Positions 24,540 through 36,655 of a DNA stretch of 64,000 nucleotides are shown piece after piece (position 1 is the first letter of the stretch; each line of letters starts with the position of its first letter). The stretch is from contig JAJKFH010001865.1 in assembly GCA_023333565.1 (NCBI GenBank), positions 3,038,001 through 3,102,000 on the forward strand, given 5' to 3'. Under the pieces are notes generated by a model. It was not told the DNA's origin. It saw only the letters and a list, made by a program, of their open reading frames with translations, and searched no databases. This stretch comes from Puffinus mauretanicus. Taxonomy: Eukaryota; Chordata; Aves; Procellariiformes; Procellariidae. A program made the position numbers and the translations under genes.

Positions 24540-24975
24540 TCCTCCAGAGGCTCCGGCGATACAGCACCGTGCTCCAGCATCCCACGCTGCATTCCCACGT
24601 ACCAGGCACCCCCCAGGCATCTCCGCCAGGAGCCCCCACGCAGGAGGGTGGCCACGGCGCGACCTCGACGCTGTCAAGGGGGTGTTTCTTCACGGGATGT
24701 GATCAAGGGACGTGCAAGGGAGTCCTCGGGGAAGGCACATCCTCCTTGCCGCAGCCTCACGGTGCGACCTCTCCTCTAACCACGAGATAAGGAGCCCACT
24801 GCACGAAGTCTCACTCCTTAGGTAAGGGAGCCGGCTAGGAAGGGGTCGTACTCACCAGCGTCCGCCCGGTGTGCAAAGCACTCCCTCCGCGTCTCTCTGA
24901 GCCTTCCCAGCTTGTCAGCGTTTGCACTGACACCTGGAGCATCGCCTCCCTGACCGCTCGCTCAGCTCCCTCCCT
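24540..24975. promoter_or_regulatory. CpG-enriched, GC-rich block
   Basis: Roughly 31 CpG dinucleotides by hand count in about 430 bases, with GC well above the flanks. It is the longest CpG-enriched block in the window. A plus-strand donor-like site TAG|GTAAGG lies at 24819-24827. No long conserved-looking ORF accompanies it; the 73-codon frame at 24569-24790 is Pro/Gly/Thr-rich and unrecognised. It could be a distal promoter or enhancer, a lncRNA start, or simply a GC-rich patch. Confidence 0.3.
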
Positions 24976-25882
24976 CTCCTGCCTGCTCAGGGTTTAGCAG
25001 CTCCCTTTGATGTCGGGCTCAGCCTTGGACAGGGTAGCCTGCGTGGAGCCAGCCAGGAGACGTCTCTCCCAGTTGATGCTGTTACGTTCACTGCTATGGA
25101 GCTGGGTCCTACAGCTTGTGCATACTCTCACTGCTTTTGCTTTTTTTGGTTGGTTTTTTTTTTGTTTTGTTTTAAATATAACAACCTTTTTACACTTCAA
25201 TTTAAATCTGTACATTTAGGGATGCATTAATGCTAAACTACAGCACGGAGACCCAGTCACGCCTACAGTTTTATACATCTCTCCAGAGGAATCACATGAG
25301 CTTGTTAACTGAGTAAAATCAGTACAAACTAAATCGGATTTTCCTTCTACTTTATAAAATGCAGTGGTGCCCCAGGTGACCTCATGCACCTACCTTACAG
25401 AAAGACAAGCGCTAACACACACTTCAAAACATTGGAGAAAAAAAGCTATCCTATCATAATTATGAGCTGAGTCCCAGTCAGGCCAGCTTCCCTTTCAAAG
25501 CCAATATTTTGCCCACTAAATTTAATGTTTATGGACAATTCTGCACATGGAGCCTCCTATCGCTACAACTGAGCACCTGCTTTCTTTGAAGAACCACAGA
25601 GAACCATTTGCTGGAAAACAAGGACCATAACCTATTCTGTTCAATTTCCCAAATGACAGTTTTCTGCCTTCAATAATGTTGAAGATTTTTGACAATAAAA
25701 TATTGTCATCAATTGCATAAACCGAGCTTCAGTTCAACTCCTTTGGTCTGTAATTCCATCAGTATGAAGGCCGAAAAATCTTTGGTTTAGTGCTAGTTTG
25801 AAAATACTTCATAGTAGCTATTTCTAGCCATTTAGTAGGAATTCACTTTCAAGACAACTGCGAATAACTTCTTGTCTGACCT

Positions 25883-25933
25883 GAGGGGGAAAAAAAGAAA
25901 GAAAGGAAGAAAAAAAAAAAGAAAGGAAAAAAA
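25883..25933 (+). repeat. Uninterrupted 51-base homopurine tract
   Basis: Only A and G from 25883 to 25933 (G5 then A-rich with GAAA/GGAA units), followed after one C by another purine run. Such tracts can form triplex DNA and are slippage-prone. Confidence 0.85.
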
Positions 25934-26503
25934 CGAGAGGGAGACAGAACAGTGCTTTTCCTTCATGTTTCCTAAGACAAAACACATGTGTAATATCCAT
26001 GCCCAAAAGGTTTTAAACTAGCACTAGCTTAGGTCACTAAATGAACCTGGATAAGACATATCTGAATACCCTCGTGTATTTTTGTCTCAACCTTCCATTT
26101 TTACTGATGTGAGTGATGACCGATTAGTCTGACAAAATGCAAGTTTTGCTTTCAAACTATATCTTTAGGTGAGAAACTTCAGTTTATCTACAGAAAAGTC
26201 TGAAGCAGTTGGTTAAACAAGACACTGTAATACTCCAATCACTCAGTAAATCTCCAAGTTTAGTTGTTCAGACCATTTACAAATGTGTGCTGCATGCCTA
26301 CACCTGCCATCAGCATTAGCATGCTCCAGATGAGTGCCCAAGAATCAGAAGCCCAATAATTGTATCAAAAAGCAACAGCATATTCAGTTTCAGAAAAAAA
26401 AAAAATCAAATAAATACCCGCATACTCTCCCATGTCAGAGCATAATCCACAGTATTAAGTGGGAAGCTTATCTGAAACAGTTAAATACAGCTGAAGAGAG
26501 ATA

Positions 26504-26523
26504 CCATACCTTCAAAGGTATGG
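26504..26523. repeat. Perfect inverted repeat, 9-bp arms, 2-bp centre
   Basis: Arms CCATACCTT and AAGGTATGG flank CA. The 2-base centre is too tight for a full RNA hairpin, but it is a near-perfect dyad in DNA. Confidence 0.85.
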
Positions 26524-26819
26524 GAGGTTTGCATACTGTATATGTAATCATTTGCTGACCATCACATTATCTCAAGACATTTTTCCATATTTCAAAACAA
26601 TATAAGCATAAAAATGTTGGTATTTTTTGTTACGTATAGTTCTTCATGTCACAGGTACCCTCATCTGCTCCCTAGGAAATCAAGTATCTTCCTTTCAGCC
26701 ACACACTAACAATTCAGTGAAAGATTTCCACTTTGCATGACTTAAAGAGCAGAAGCAATGCACACTGATCAAGTACAAGAAGTTCTGCTGGTGTCCCTCT
26801 ACTAACGCAGTGCTAGTTG

Positions 26820-27280
26820 GCAGTCGTGGGATGCTGGTTGAGGGCAGTCAGATGCAGTGGAAGAAATGGGAGCCAGCCTGGAAGAAGTCCAGACAGAACC
26901 GAAGAAAAATAACTCTGGGTAGCTGAATCTATAAATTTGACATGAAAACAAGAAAGGAGATGGGCAGGAGTTGGAATAGCACAGAGAATCCAGACTGTAA
27001 CACGCTTCTTAAGATGAGAGAGATGAAAGCGGGTTTGTATCACTAAGGGAAAGATGATGAGATGTAAAGGAGAATATTGCAGCAGGGTGACCCTGAGGGA
27101 GCCTGAAGGAGTGAACGTAAATGAGATTTGGAGACGGGGTTGTGTCACTGGAGCAAGTGAATGAGTTACAGAAAGAAAAACTAAGAGCTGTCTCAACATC
27201 TAGGGAAGGATGCAAGAGGAGAGGGTTGTGGGAGGAAGAGAAGACTGGACAGATTGCTATGGGGAGGAAGACGTTCATGT
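26820..27280 (+). other. Purine-skewed block
   Basis: The plus strand is clearly purine-enriched over about 450 bases, roughly 70% in the line I counted (27181-27240), with many GAGA/AAGGA words. The resulting open frames on the minus strand (26813-27199, 27009-27419) are rich in Ser, Leu, Phe and Pro and are compositional artefacts. It may be transcription-associated strand asymmetry or an old A/G-rich repeat. Confidence 0.5.
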
Positions 27281-28215
27281 CACACATTTCAAACGTTGCG
27301 AATTTCTCTTGGGGTAAAAAATGGTCACTAGCACACAAATATCTGAAGAGAGCGCTTTCTGCCAGTCTTCCCTTTACTTCAAATATTTTAGTTATCTCTC
27401 TCATCTCACATAAATCCACAAAATGGCTTACGGAATGGCAAGGAAGTAGTAACTAGTCCTCTACTGAGTTTAAAAATGCATAAAATTGGTAGCAAATGTT
27501 TATTACTTTCTCATCCGTGCAAAAAAATGTGCATGCTTCATGCACTGCTTCTCAGCAACTCAAGAGCAGTGAACTTATTCCAGTTAAATACCTCAGTGTC
27601 ATTCACTTGAAAACCTGCTCTTAGCTCAGTCATAATTTTAGTAAGTGCACAGTATAAAATTGTCATTAATTGTATCGAAGGTAACTTCTTTTTTTTTTTA
27701 AACTGCAAAATGAAACACAGGATTCAAACCTACAAACCTGGGAGCTCTGGTTATGAATTGTTAATGCTCAAAATATTAGCAAGGACATCTGTAACATAAA
27801 TCTTACTTCTAAAGAGCTAGGTAAACACATTTGGTTCATGAAAACAAGGCTTTAACACTGGTGTAAAAATTGGGTAACCTTGTATTTAAGATTCCATAAT
27901 TGTTCATATTTATGTTTCATTTTATAAAGAAGCTTAATGGTTTAATACTTAGTCTTTAATTCAGATCAGTAACCTTAACTCTACCTTTAATTAATTAATT
28001 CTGATCTTACACAGAGAACCCAAGGGGGAGGCAAAGTGCTATATAAATGACTCTGCAGCCTAAGACTTCCAGCAAGATTTCAAAAAACACAGCATATTAG
28101 CCAAACAGTCTTCGCCTGAAATTCAGCCGTAAAATGCCCCCAAATTTCACTAGTAAAACTGAAACCATCGTTAAATTTAAATATGTAACCTTAAATTGGT
28201 GAATGAAAGCTGAGG

Positions 28216-28239
28216 TTAAGATACCTTTCTGTATCTTAA
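28216..28239. repeat. Perfect 9-bp stem, 6-base loop
   Basis: Arms TTAAGATAC and GTATCTTAA flank CTTTCT. There is no T-run directly after it. The flanks do not extend the stem, so this is too short for a microRNA precursor. Confidence 0.8.
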
Positions 28240-28539
28240 AGTGAGTGTCTGTATACTCTGGGACATGATGTGTGGTTTCTGCTATGGTATCATTCCTCCC
28301 AGATGTTAGCAGCCAGCTGGGTCCTAAAAAAATTACGAGGGTTAAATTCTCTCCCTAGACAGTAGTTACTGGAGCATGTCTACGCCAGGGCTGGTTCTGC
28401 AACACCGCTGCACAGAGGACCAGCAGAATTTCCCTCCTGCCACGAGGTTTCATCATCTTTCATTTGTTCTATAACACATCATCTTTCCTACATTAAAAAA
28501 TAATTCCACGGTAACCAAAGGGAGTTTAAAAAACTTTGC

Positions 28540-28562
28540 AAAAAAGGGGGGAAGGGAGAGGA
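28540..28562 (+). repeat. 23-base homopurine tract
   Basis: A6 then G6 and mixed GA, within a wider purine-rich patch to about 28580. Confidence 0.7.
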
Positions 28563-29166
28563 TGAGAAGAAAGGAAGTTATAAGATAAAGAAGGCTTAGG
28601 CCAGTAACATCCACATCTAATTTCTTCAGGCAGAACAAGAAATGCATTTTTCCCTTGCAAAGTATACTTTTCAGAGATGCTTGAATCCTTGCTTTCCACT
28701 GTGTAAATAGTTTCTTCTCTACTGTCTCCATAAATATCACGCAGTCTTGCAAATGCGGCTGAGCTGGGCAAATGAACAGCCGTTTCTCAGCTGAACTCAT
28801 AAATTACTTATTGTTTTAATATACTGGAAAATTGGCAGGAAGCAGGGGAAGGTACGTCAGTTACACAAGACTTTATACCATCACTTATCCTTGCCTTCCA
28901 TTAAAAAAACGTTAGTTGCTGTAGCAACTGTCAAACCACACTCCGGTTCCTCTTCCTCCAAGATACAGAACTTCTCCAAAACACTCACATACAACACAGT
29001 CCTCCCCCAGCTGAAGGACACAGTTTCTGGCACTTTCGCGTTGTTTAAAAAGAAGGAGGCTCTCCAAGGAGCTCCAAGTCTTCACAGGGCTTTTGCTCCA
29101 AGGGACAATTCTGGAGAGACAACTACCTGAAATCCTTAAAATTCTTATTTTTTTCCCCTGCCTCTA

Positions 29167-29211
29167 CCTCTTCTTTTTTTTTTTCCTCTTTCTTTTTTCC
29201 CTTCTTTCTCT
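29167..29211 (+). repeat. 45-base homopyrimidine tract
   Basis: Only C and T from 29167 to 29211, including an 11-T run. On the plus strand this resembles a long polypyrimidine tract, but no convincing AG-bounded exon follows. Confidence 0.8.
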
Positions 29212-31168
29212 GCTACTCCATGCAGCTTATTTCATCACTACGTCTTCCAGCATTAAGCAAAATGCCTACGCATCTGTCAGATGTCACTCCCTCTCTCATT
29301 CCTTCCCTCACGGGAAAGGCACGTGCAATGGGGACATCATCTCATATCACACATGTTGCAACATCTCCAGGTCAGGAAAGGCAAAGTCAAAGACACATCT
29401 CCTGCCCAGCACCTAAAGAGACAACCTCTCTTCACAACCACCGCTTCTCATTCATTCCTAGGGATCCCTGCTCCGTCACCACGGAGAACAAGCCTTCTCT
29501 CAACTGGCTGAAATTCTCCTCCAGTGGACACATCTGAATAGGTTACAAACCAAAAAAAAGAGACTGGAAACCACTAGCATAAAGAGAGCCCTTGAGAAAG
29601 CTCTGTCAGAAGCAGGACAAATCACATACTACTGAAGAAAATCTCATGAGAAAGTGAAAACATATTCCTCCCCTTTGTGCAGCATGCCAATATTAATGAT
29701 AAGCAAAGATCCCTGGGAAGCTCTTACATGTTCAAGGACATTATCTAGGGCAGAATGTTTGTTCAGTAGAAGAGAGGTTCTTCCCACCTTCTTACCTCCC
29801 TCAGTCCCCAGCAGCTCCATTCTATTTCCAACCAGAATCTGATGCTTAAAATATTTTCATGCCTAAATGTTTTTGGTTTTAGAAACTATTAACACAAACA
29901 AATCTGTTCTCATACCTAATGGGATGATTATTTTTAATTGCTGTCTAGAAAAGAGAGCATTGTGGTATTGCACAGACTGCATTTAGGAATATATAAAAAT
30001 TCTACTCTTTCAAAGCAATTTCAGACTTGGATATACTTATATTTTCCTATTATAGTAGTTTTATCATAATTTTCCTGTGAAGTGTCTTGTAAACTGGGGC
30101 ATCAATCGTTCCACATAAAATTATTTTCGGTTCTTCTAGAAGGGTCCGAGCTACCTGGCCACTTCACCTTGCAGTTCGTTTCTTCAGTGCCATAAGTATC
30201 ACTTTTGTTCCTTTCTACCAACCCATTTGTTTCTCTGACAGGGCTAAAATGAACCAAAAATGTACAACGTACTCGTTCTGCCTACATCAGCAGAAAGCAC
30301 TTAGGCAGCTATGGGAGGAGGAGTTAGCATGTGTGTCAACACAAAATTAATTGCAAAGTAATATGCACAAGCATACCCTGAACCGGCCTTCTATGAGCAT
30401 TTACAGTGAAAACACCTGCATTCTGGCCCAGCTACATAGCATAAACAAGGTCACTTGACTTCTGGGAGCAGTGACACACAACCACCAGTTTGAACTGCAA
30501 GCGTTGAACTGATCTGTTCCCCAAGTTAACAGCAATCACTACCTGCCATTAGGTGAGGACCGCTGAGGGATGTCCTTGGTCGGTCCCAGCTCTGCCCACC
30601 AAGAACGATAGCTGTAAGTAGGCATTGGTGGCTGATCTTCCTATCAGGAATCCCAAACCAGCTGACATTTTTCTGCTGCACTTAAGACACTGTTGGACTG
30701 TTCCCATGCCCTAGTTGTTCTTCTGGTCTCTCTCTTTTGCATCTTGTGTTTGAGCAGACACTCTAAGCAGCTTTGTTTTCCTGCGCCCAGTCTTCCTTTC
30801 ACACTTCTACTGATACTGCCTCTCTTTCACCACATCCCTTATTTCTATGGTATCCCATAATTTATCCAGACTCATGCACTTGCATGACAAGGACTCAGGC
30901 TGTTATGCTAATGAATGCTCCTGAATGAAGTGCAAGATACCATTTGCTTTTTACTACCACTTAGCATCTGTAGATCTTCTGCACAGAATGAAGAAACACA
31001 CGGCAGCCAGCAGCTCAAGGCCACCTTGTGACATTTTGAATGTCAGACTTAGGGCTGGAATGAAGAACTCCAGAGCTATAAACAAGGGCTGCTGTAATTT
31101 GCACGAAGGTTCCCAAAGCAAACTGTGAGATTTATGTCCAAAAAAGGTGTGACAGAGTAGGGCCTTAT

Positions 31169-31195
31169 TAACTACAGTATGCTTAACTACAGTAA
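31169..31195. repeat. Direct repeat, 12-bp word at 15-bp period
   Basis: TTAACTACAGTA occurs at 31169-31180 and 31184-31195, separated by TGC. Confidence 0.85.
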
Positions 31196-33057
31196 GCAAA
31201 GCAAGCAGTTTCATCCCATCAATTCACCAGCTAAGATCAGTCGGGAATCTCGCCAGGGATCTTCATCCTAAATATGAAAAATATCCGTGCTGTTACAAAG
31301 CCATGCGCAGGCATGCTTTCACAGATGTGGGCAGACTGGATTGAGAAGTTACTGACCCTAGAAATTCATTACCACTTTACAGCTGGCAAATCATAGTTGA
31401 GCTAGCTGTTATTTAACATCTATGCCTCTTTCTTCAGTTGATTCAAGCCACCTCATTGATCTACGTTAAAAGAGAAACGGAAGCATTCACACTACACATT
31501 GTGGTGTGTTGCCTATGAGAGCCATAAAGCATAGGTCATACAGCTGTAGGCAGATACCAAACTGCTCCAGCAGAATGTGCAAACATGCACCTTCTGTGCT
31601 AGAATGATATATGGGCTGGTATCAGCTGGATCCCTTCTGCCTTCGTATTCACCCTCCATCTTCATTTGTCTGTGACTCATCTTGCATGTGTTCGGGAGAA
31701 ATGATTTTCAGAGTGCTGCTTATTGACTACTTGCACATATATTCAAGTTTCAGCTCTGGGAGAAGCTTACGTGCGCTGTACGCTCACAAGAGGCATAACC
31801 ACAAATTGCAAATTATGCATGCTACATAGATAGAGGCAGTTCATCATAATTTGCCTAAAACCAAGGATTACAGGAAGATGTGTTCTCCTTGCCACAGCCA
31901 TACAAAATGGGAAAGGTCTTTGCTCATCAGTGTTCAGCACCTTCTGCCGATTATTAAGGCTCCACCTCAAGAGTGGGATATTGTATACAATGTGAGCATT
32001 TGAGTGTTGCTTAAGCTGCCCTGAGTGACAACTCTTGCGGTGGTTTATACCTCTAGCTCATGCCTAGACAGCAACGAATGCATCTGGGACTTCAGCACAT
32101 TCAAAAAAAAACAAGAAAGGAAAAAGTGACACATAGCTAGTATTACAGCCATTTTAACTTTTTTTTATTATCCCTATACAAAAATGTCCAGAATATACAA
32201 ACCTCTTCAAATATAGCATTTTAAATATGATAGCCAGCTGACAGGACCAGCCATCGAGCAAGAGGCTTCTTAATATTCTCTTAAATACTTCCTCTTTTAT
32301 CTACAGCTTTATGTTTCATGTTACACTATGGGTTTTATCACCCTTTTTTCCTGCTCCAGTAGTATTTTCTGTTGCAAGCTTACCTCACTTCCAGTACCAC
32401 ACCTATTTAATCTGAATTCTTTTGTTTTAGAATAATGATAATGTACAAGTAGCTCTGCTACATCAAATATCACAGTATTTTACTAAAAGTTATTGTAAAG
32501 GGACACATGCTGAAGCCAAGTTTTACCCACATATAAACAAGGTGACACTTTAAAAACAGAAATTATAAATTGTGGAAGAGGAACTATCTAACTTGGCTAC
32601 AGAGATAGATTTTAAAATACTTCTCTTTAATGTTTTTATAACTTCAGATTTTTAATTTGCGAGACATTATCTCAGTCTGCCTGTAAACAACAAAACGAAC
32701 CTGTTCTTTAGAACAAGCAAATATTTGATAGCATATTCTTCTGAGTTCTGCTTTAGCTACAAACCAAAAAGGACCTCCTATCCCACATATCCCACTCCTG
32801 GAGCTGATCACCAGAAACTCAGCTCCCTTCGGATGAAAAAAACCAGGGACTAAGGGAGAGAGAAAGAAGTTCATACCCATTTCCTGAGACAGGAAGCTTG
32901 AGTGCGTATGGCCTGATAGAAGGAGGGGAAAAAAACCCTCAAATGTCTGAGCCTAGTAGCTTGGCTGCTTCTGAATACGCACCAGGATACAGCAAGTTCC
33001 TCCTCCCCAAAAAAGCATGATGAGTCATACACTGTAGCACAAGCCCTTAGGTTATTC

Positions 33058-33074
33058 TTTTTTTTTTTTTTTTT
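33058..33074 (+). repeat. Poly-T run (17 T)
   Basis: Simple homopolymer; no associated retrocopy seen. Confidence 0.85.
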
Positions 33075-33351
33075 GTTAAGTGTCTAAATAAAAAGTTTTA
33101 CAGCATTAAACAGCTTCAGGGTAAGGCAAGGAAATGTAAGAAAGCTTAAACTAGGAGGGGTTTTCCCATATGACCACCTGTGGTGGTACCGAAAAAGCAA
33201 AGAAAGTCAATTTCTTGAGAAAGAAGGATTTTTTTTCTCTCATTCTTTGGATTTTCATTCTCTCCATTTGTATGAGGAGCTGCTGCTCCTTAAAGGTGAT
33301 GCACTGCAATTGCACAAATAGCTTCTACTCCATCTCCTTCAGAGGCAGTTT

Positions 33352-33399
33352 ATAAAAAAAGAAAAAAACCCAAACAACAACAAAAAAACCCCACCCCTT
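33352..33399 (+). repeat. A/C-rich low-complexity tract
   Basis: A-runs interspersed with CCC, CAACAACAA and CCCCACCCC; almost no T or G. No polyadenylation signal or retrocopy body is seen upstream. Confidence 0.7.
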
Positions 33400-34130
33400 A
33401 CCAGCTTAAAGGTTTTTACAGTAAAGAATATAATTTTGAATGCTTTTCAGAAAGCATTTTTGTAGTTGGAAGCAGAGTAGCATGCATAAGAAGTCTGACA
33501 GACATCCTCTTGCAGATATCAGCTACCATTAGAATACAGAAGCGTTTATCAGGAATTTCCAGAATTTAACAAAAAATGAAATAAAAACCTCTATTTCAGC
33601 AAAGTGTAGTATAATCACATTTTAATAATAAAGTCAACATTATGATGGAGGAAACCACTATGAGACTGTAAGATCTTGAATATTTATTGAAGAACTAAAG
33701 AACAGTAATGGTGAAATAAGTCAATTATTTCTCTTTAGAGGAAGGAATATAGCTCCGAGCTATGGTTAGGATGTAAATATAATATCAGCTCCCAAAATAT
33801 CAGTCTTAACTAACAGAGAATTTCCCCAGTCAAATTTAATTTGGTACTGTGAGAAGACAGAAGGCTGACTATAGCTTCCATTATACCATGACATCTATGT
33901 ATGGATCTGTCCATGTTTGTAACACTGCACGTAAGAGCAGGGAAGCTCCGGCTACAACAGCTCGGACCTGGCCTGCCCAAACATTTGTCTGGATTACTTG
34001 CCCTTTTTTCCTTCTGTCGCTCTGCCTTGTGGAGGCTTCACAGTCCCTTCCCAGGCACACGGTTGGAAGGACACCTCTGACATGACAAAGTGCCAGCTCC
34101 CTCCTCATCGAGAACGTAGTGCACATCTGC

Positions 34131-34140
34131 TCAGGTAAGT
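34131..34140 (+). other. Consensus 5' splice-donor-like site
   Basis: TCAG|GTAAGT is a near-ideal vertebrate donor with the exon side ending at 34134. A non-coding exon is possible, but the frame upstream stops at 34083-34085 and no matching acceptor is convincing. Such sites also occur by chance in long non-coding DNA. Confidence 0.15.
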
Positions 34141-35300
34141 GCACGGGAGCGCCTGTGGCCACTGGGTCACGAAGCAAGGGCTGCCTCAGCATCCATCCCA
34201 TCCTACAGCTGGGCATGTTCCTGTCCCATGACCAAGATGTTGGTGTCCCCCACCGAATCACTAGGTATTTACTCAAGGAGAAATGCCTACACTTTGTTAC
34301 CGTGATGGAAACACATTTCCGTTGCTGGTCACGCAACAGAAAACTCCATAACAAGCCTTGGAAAAGACAAAAGACCAGGCACAGCTGAGTTACAAAGCCT
34401 GAATCTGGTGGGAAATAGCTTGACAGTTAGGAGGAGAAAGGGCAGGGAGGACAGTAGGCTTGGCAGAGGAGGAGGAGGAACGGTCTTAGAGACATTTCTG
34501 AACTAGGTTTGACTCACAATGCATTTCACTAAAAGGAAAATACAGCTTAAAAAAAGGGGAAAATCCCTCACTATCTTTTACAGAACTTAACTATCAGAAT
34601 GTTACTCGGTAATTAACACTGTTACCTGGTTATCTGAATGCAGAATTTGACCAATGCAGAAAATATCCAGGTAAGCAAGGTGGGCAATTAGGAATGAATG
34701 ACTGACAAGCAATCTTGAGATGTTCAAGTACGATTAGCATTTGTTAAACATGCAAGGAGAAAGGAAGGTGAAACAGCACCATCACTATATTATCATACAA
34801 TTAGTATCAAGCTCTGATGTCACTTGTGATGTCAAGTTGTGGACTCTACTCGTGAATGCACTCAAAAATGTAATATATTCTGAGCTTCGTCCTGAGAAGA
34901 AATCTTCCAGAGTTCAGAGAGGAAACGACTTCATCAAAAGCCCTTACTAAGCGTGATTCCTCCAGTCTTAAACTCACTGTGAAACTATGTATGATACGTA
35001 GTAACTCATGCCTTTTCTTAAAAATAAACCTCAAAATTGTAAATAAAATTCAACAGGAATTTACCAGTCAGAGGCACGTATATTGCTCTATCTTGTCCAC
35101 ACACACAAAGATAAGCACCAGAAAACAGCTGCTTGTGAGAAATGAGCAACACGCTTATTTCCAGAAACAAATTATTTTAAAAACTTCAGCAAAACTGCTA
35201 TTTCAGTTTCTTGTCTGTAATCAAGGCACCCCGAATTGACATTGATTAACTCACAGTTAACATGATCTTTACAAAAATTAGGTTGTGTTAAACTGTGTCT

Positions 35301-35324
35301 GCATACATACACACATACATACCT
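35301..35324 (+). repeat. (CATA)n-like microsatellite
   Basis: Imperfect CATA/CACA units in a purine/pyrimidine alternating stretch. Confidence 0.7.
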
Positions 35325-35532
35325 TATATGTAGATACAACATGCTATACAAAATACATCTGCAAATGTTTAAAGGAGTGATATTTTTTCCAGCCATTCCC
35401 TGTTCCCCTTTGGACTCTTAGCTGCTGTTGGCATCTACAGCTCTTTCATGTTTCAATTGCTACTAAAGTTATAGCTACCATTTGAATTACTGTCATGGAT
35501 CAGGTCACTACAAGTGGGTTGTCCAAATGCTT

Positions 35533-35567
35533 AACAATAATAGTAGTAGTAATAATAATAACAACAG
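35533..35567 (+). repeat. (AAT/AGT)n trinucleotide microsatellite
   Basis: AATAAT, then three AGT-type units, then four AAT-type units, then AACAACAG. An imperfect trinucleotide array. Confidence 0.8.
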
Positions 35568-36281
35568 TCTCTGCTGCAAGGAATAAAATTTTAGAGCATT
35601 TTTCACATCTGGATGGAGACACGCCGTGAGTTTCTATGTGCAACACGTTAATCTTGGAAGCCATGAAGCAGGCAGGTTCAGAGTCACACTAGCCTAGCAT
35701 TATACTTGAGCTAAATTTCCTGTCTAAACATGTCCCATTCTGTCAAACAGAGATATCAGCAGGGACAGCGGAGCAGAGTCTGGTCTGTCCGTAAACACCC
35801 CACCAGAGTGGGAACAAGAAGAGCAGCTGCAGCTGGGCACAGCTGAGGAAAAGAGCGAGGCTGTACCGGCCAGCGTGACAGGCAAAGCTTATGGGGAAAA
35901 GAGAGACAGTGTTTTACTTATCATGTCCCCAGCCAACACCATCTACCATCGCTTCCCTGTTCTGTTCAGAACTGGATGATTACCGTCATTTTAGTTATAT
36001 TTTCCATGCTAGCACAAAATCAACTCCAAGAGGTTTCTGAGTACCCAGAAAGCAGCAATCCACAGCAACTTCCAACGCCAGTTAGCTTTGATGAAGCAAC
36101 CCCATTTAATGAAAAGCTATGATGGTCTCAGGTTACAACAGGGTGACATTTGTGAGAAGGGTTCTCTCTTTTACTGTATGAGATTGTCTGAAAAGCCATT
36201 TCATAACCAACCTTTCACTGAAGGTATAAACACATATATACTCACACATAACAAAAATAGAACGCTCCTAAATTATTCTCT

Positions 36282-36337
36282 GGGGAGAGAAGAGAAGGAA
36301 AAAGAAAAGAGAAGGGGGGAAAAAAAAAAAAGAGGAA
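36282..36337 (+). repeat. Uninterrupted 56-base homopurine tract
   Basis: Only A and G between 36282 and 36337, including GGGGGG and an A12 run. It is the longest pure purine tract noticed here. The Lys/Glu/Arg-rich frame across it (36088-36384) is an artefact of this composition. Confidence 0.85.
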
Positions 36338-36600
36338 CAGTCAACAGTAGGGAGAAGCATCTTCAGAAGAAAGAGAAGCAGTAGCAAGATTTTCAGTGGC
36401 AACAGGAAAGAGCAGCCAAGAGGCAAACGGTGAGAAGTGCAGCAGCATCCTTACAGCCACATTTCAGAGCCAGCAGGCCGATACACTGATGCCTGCTGAG
36501 TTCTCGACCTGTCCCACCATCTGTCTCTAACATGTCATCTCTAATGGTCTCACCTAAGGGGTCAGGTGAGACCCACAGCAAGCAAGCTGTGCCCACAGGA

Positions 36601-36655
36601 GAAATAATCAATCATCGGAATAATCAATAGTAATAATTCCGATAATCAATTATGG
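36601..36655. repeat. Compound short inverted and direct repeat, AATAATCAAT-like
   Basis: ATCGGAAT at 36614-36621 and ATTCCGAT at 36636-36643 form 8-bp inverted arms. AATAATCAAT or a close variant appears three times (36603, 36619 and 36642 onward). The mixture suggests replication slippage or a template-switch event. Confidence 0.65.

Larger units (their letters stand above)
24976..33999. other. Non-coding, AT-rich, with long purine/pyrimidine tracts
   Basis: Holds the homopurine and homopyrimidine tracts, the purine-skewed block, two short palindromes and a poly-T run. Frames up to 136 codons here are driven by composition. No gene recognised. Confidence 0.55.

Noticed and set aside
28891..29537. 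Overlapping plus-strand frames of 76-107 codons
   Set aside because: Pyrimidine-rich, Ser/Pro/Leu-rich frames that shadow one another; no domain.
33881..34354. 157-codon minus-strand open frame
   Set aside because: No recognisable domain, Arg/Trp/Cys-rich ordinary random translation, and it overlaps unrelated open frames on the plus strand.
36088..36384. Lys/Glu-rich plus-strand frame
   Set aside because: Its charged C-terminal half is the 56-base purine tract and its flanks.
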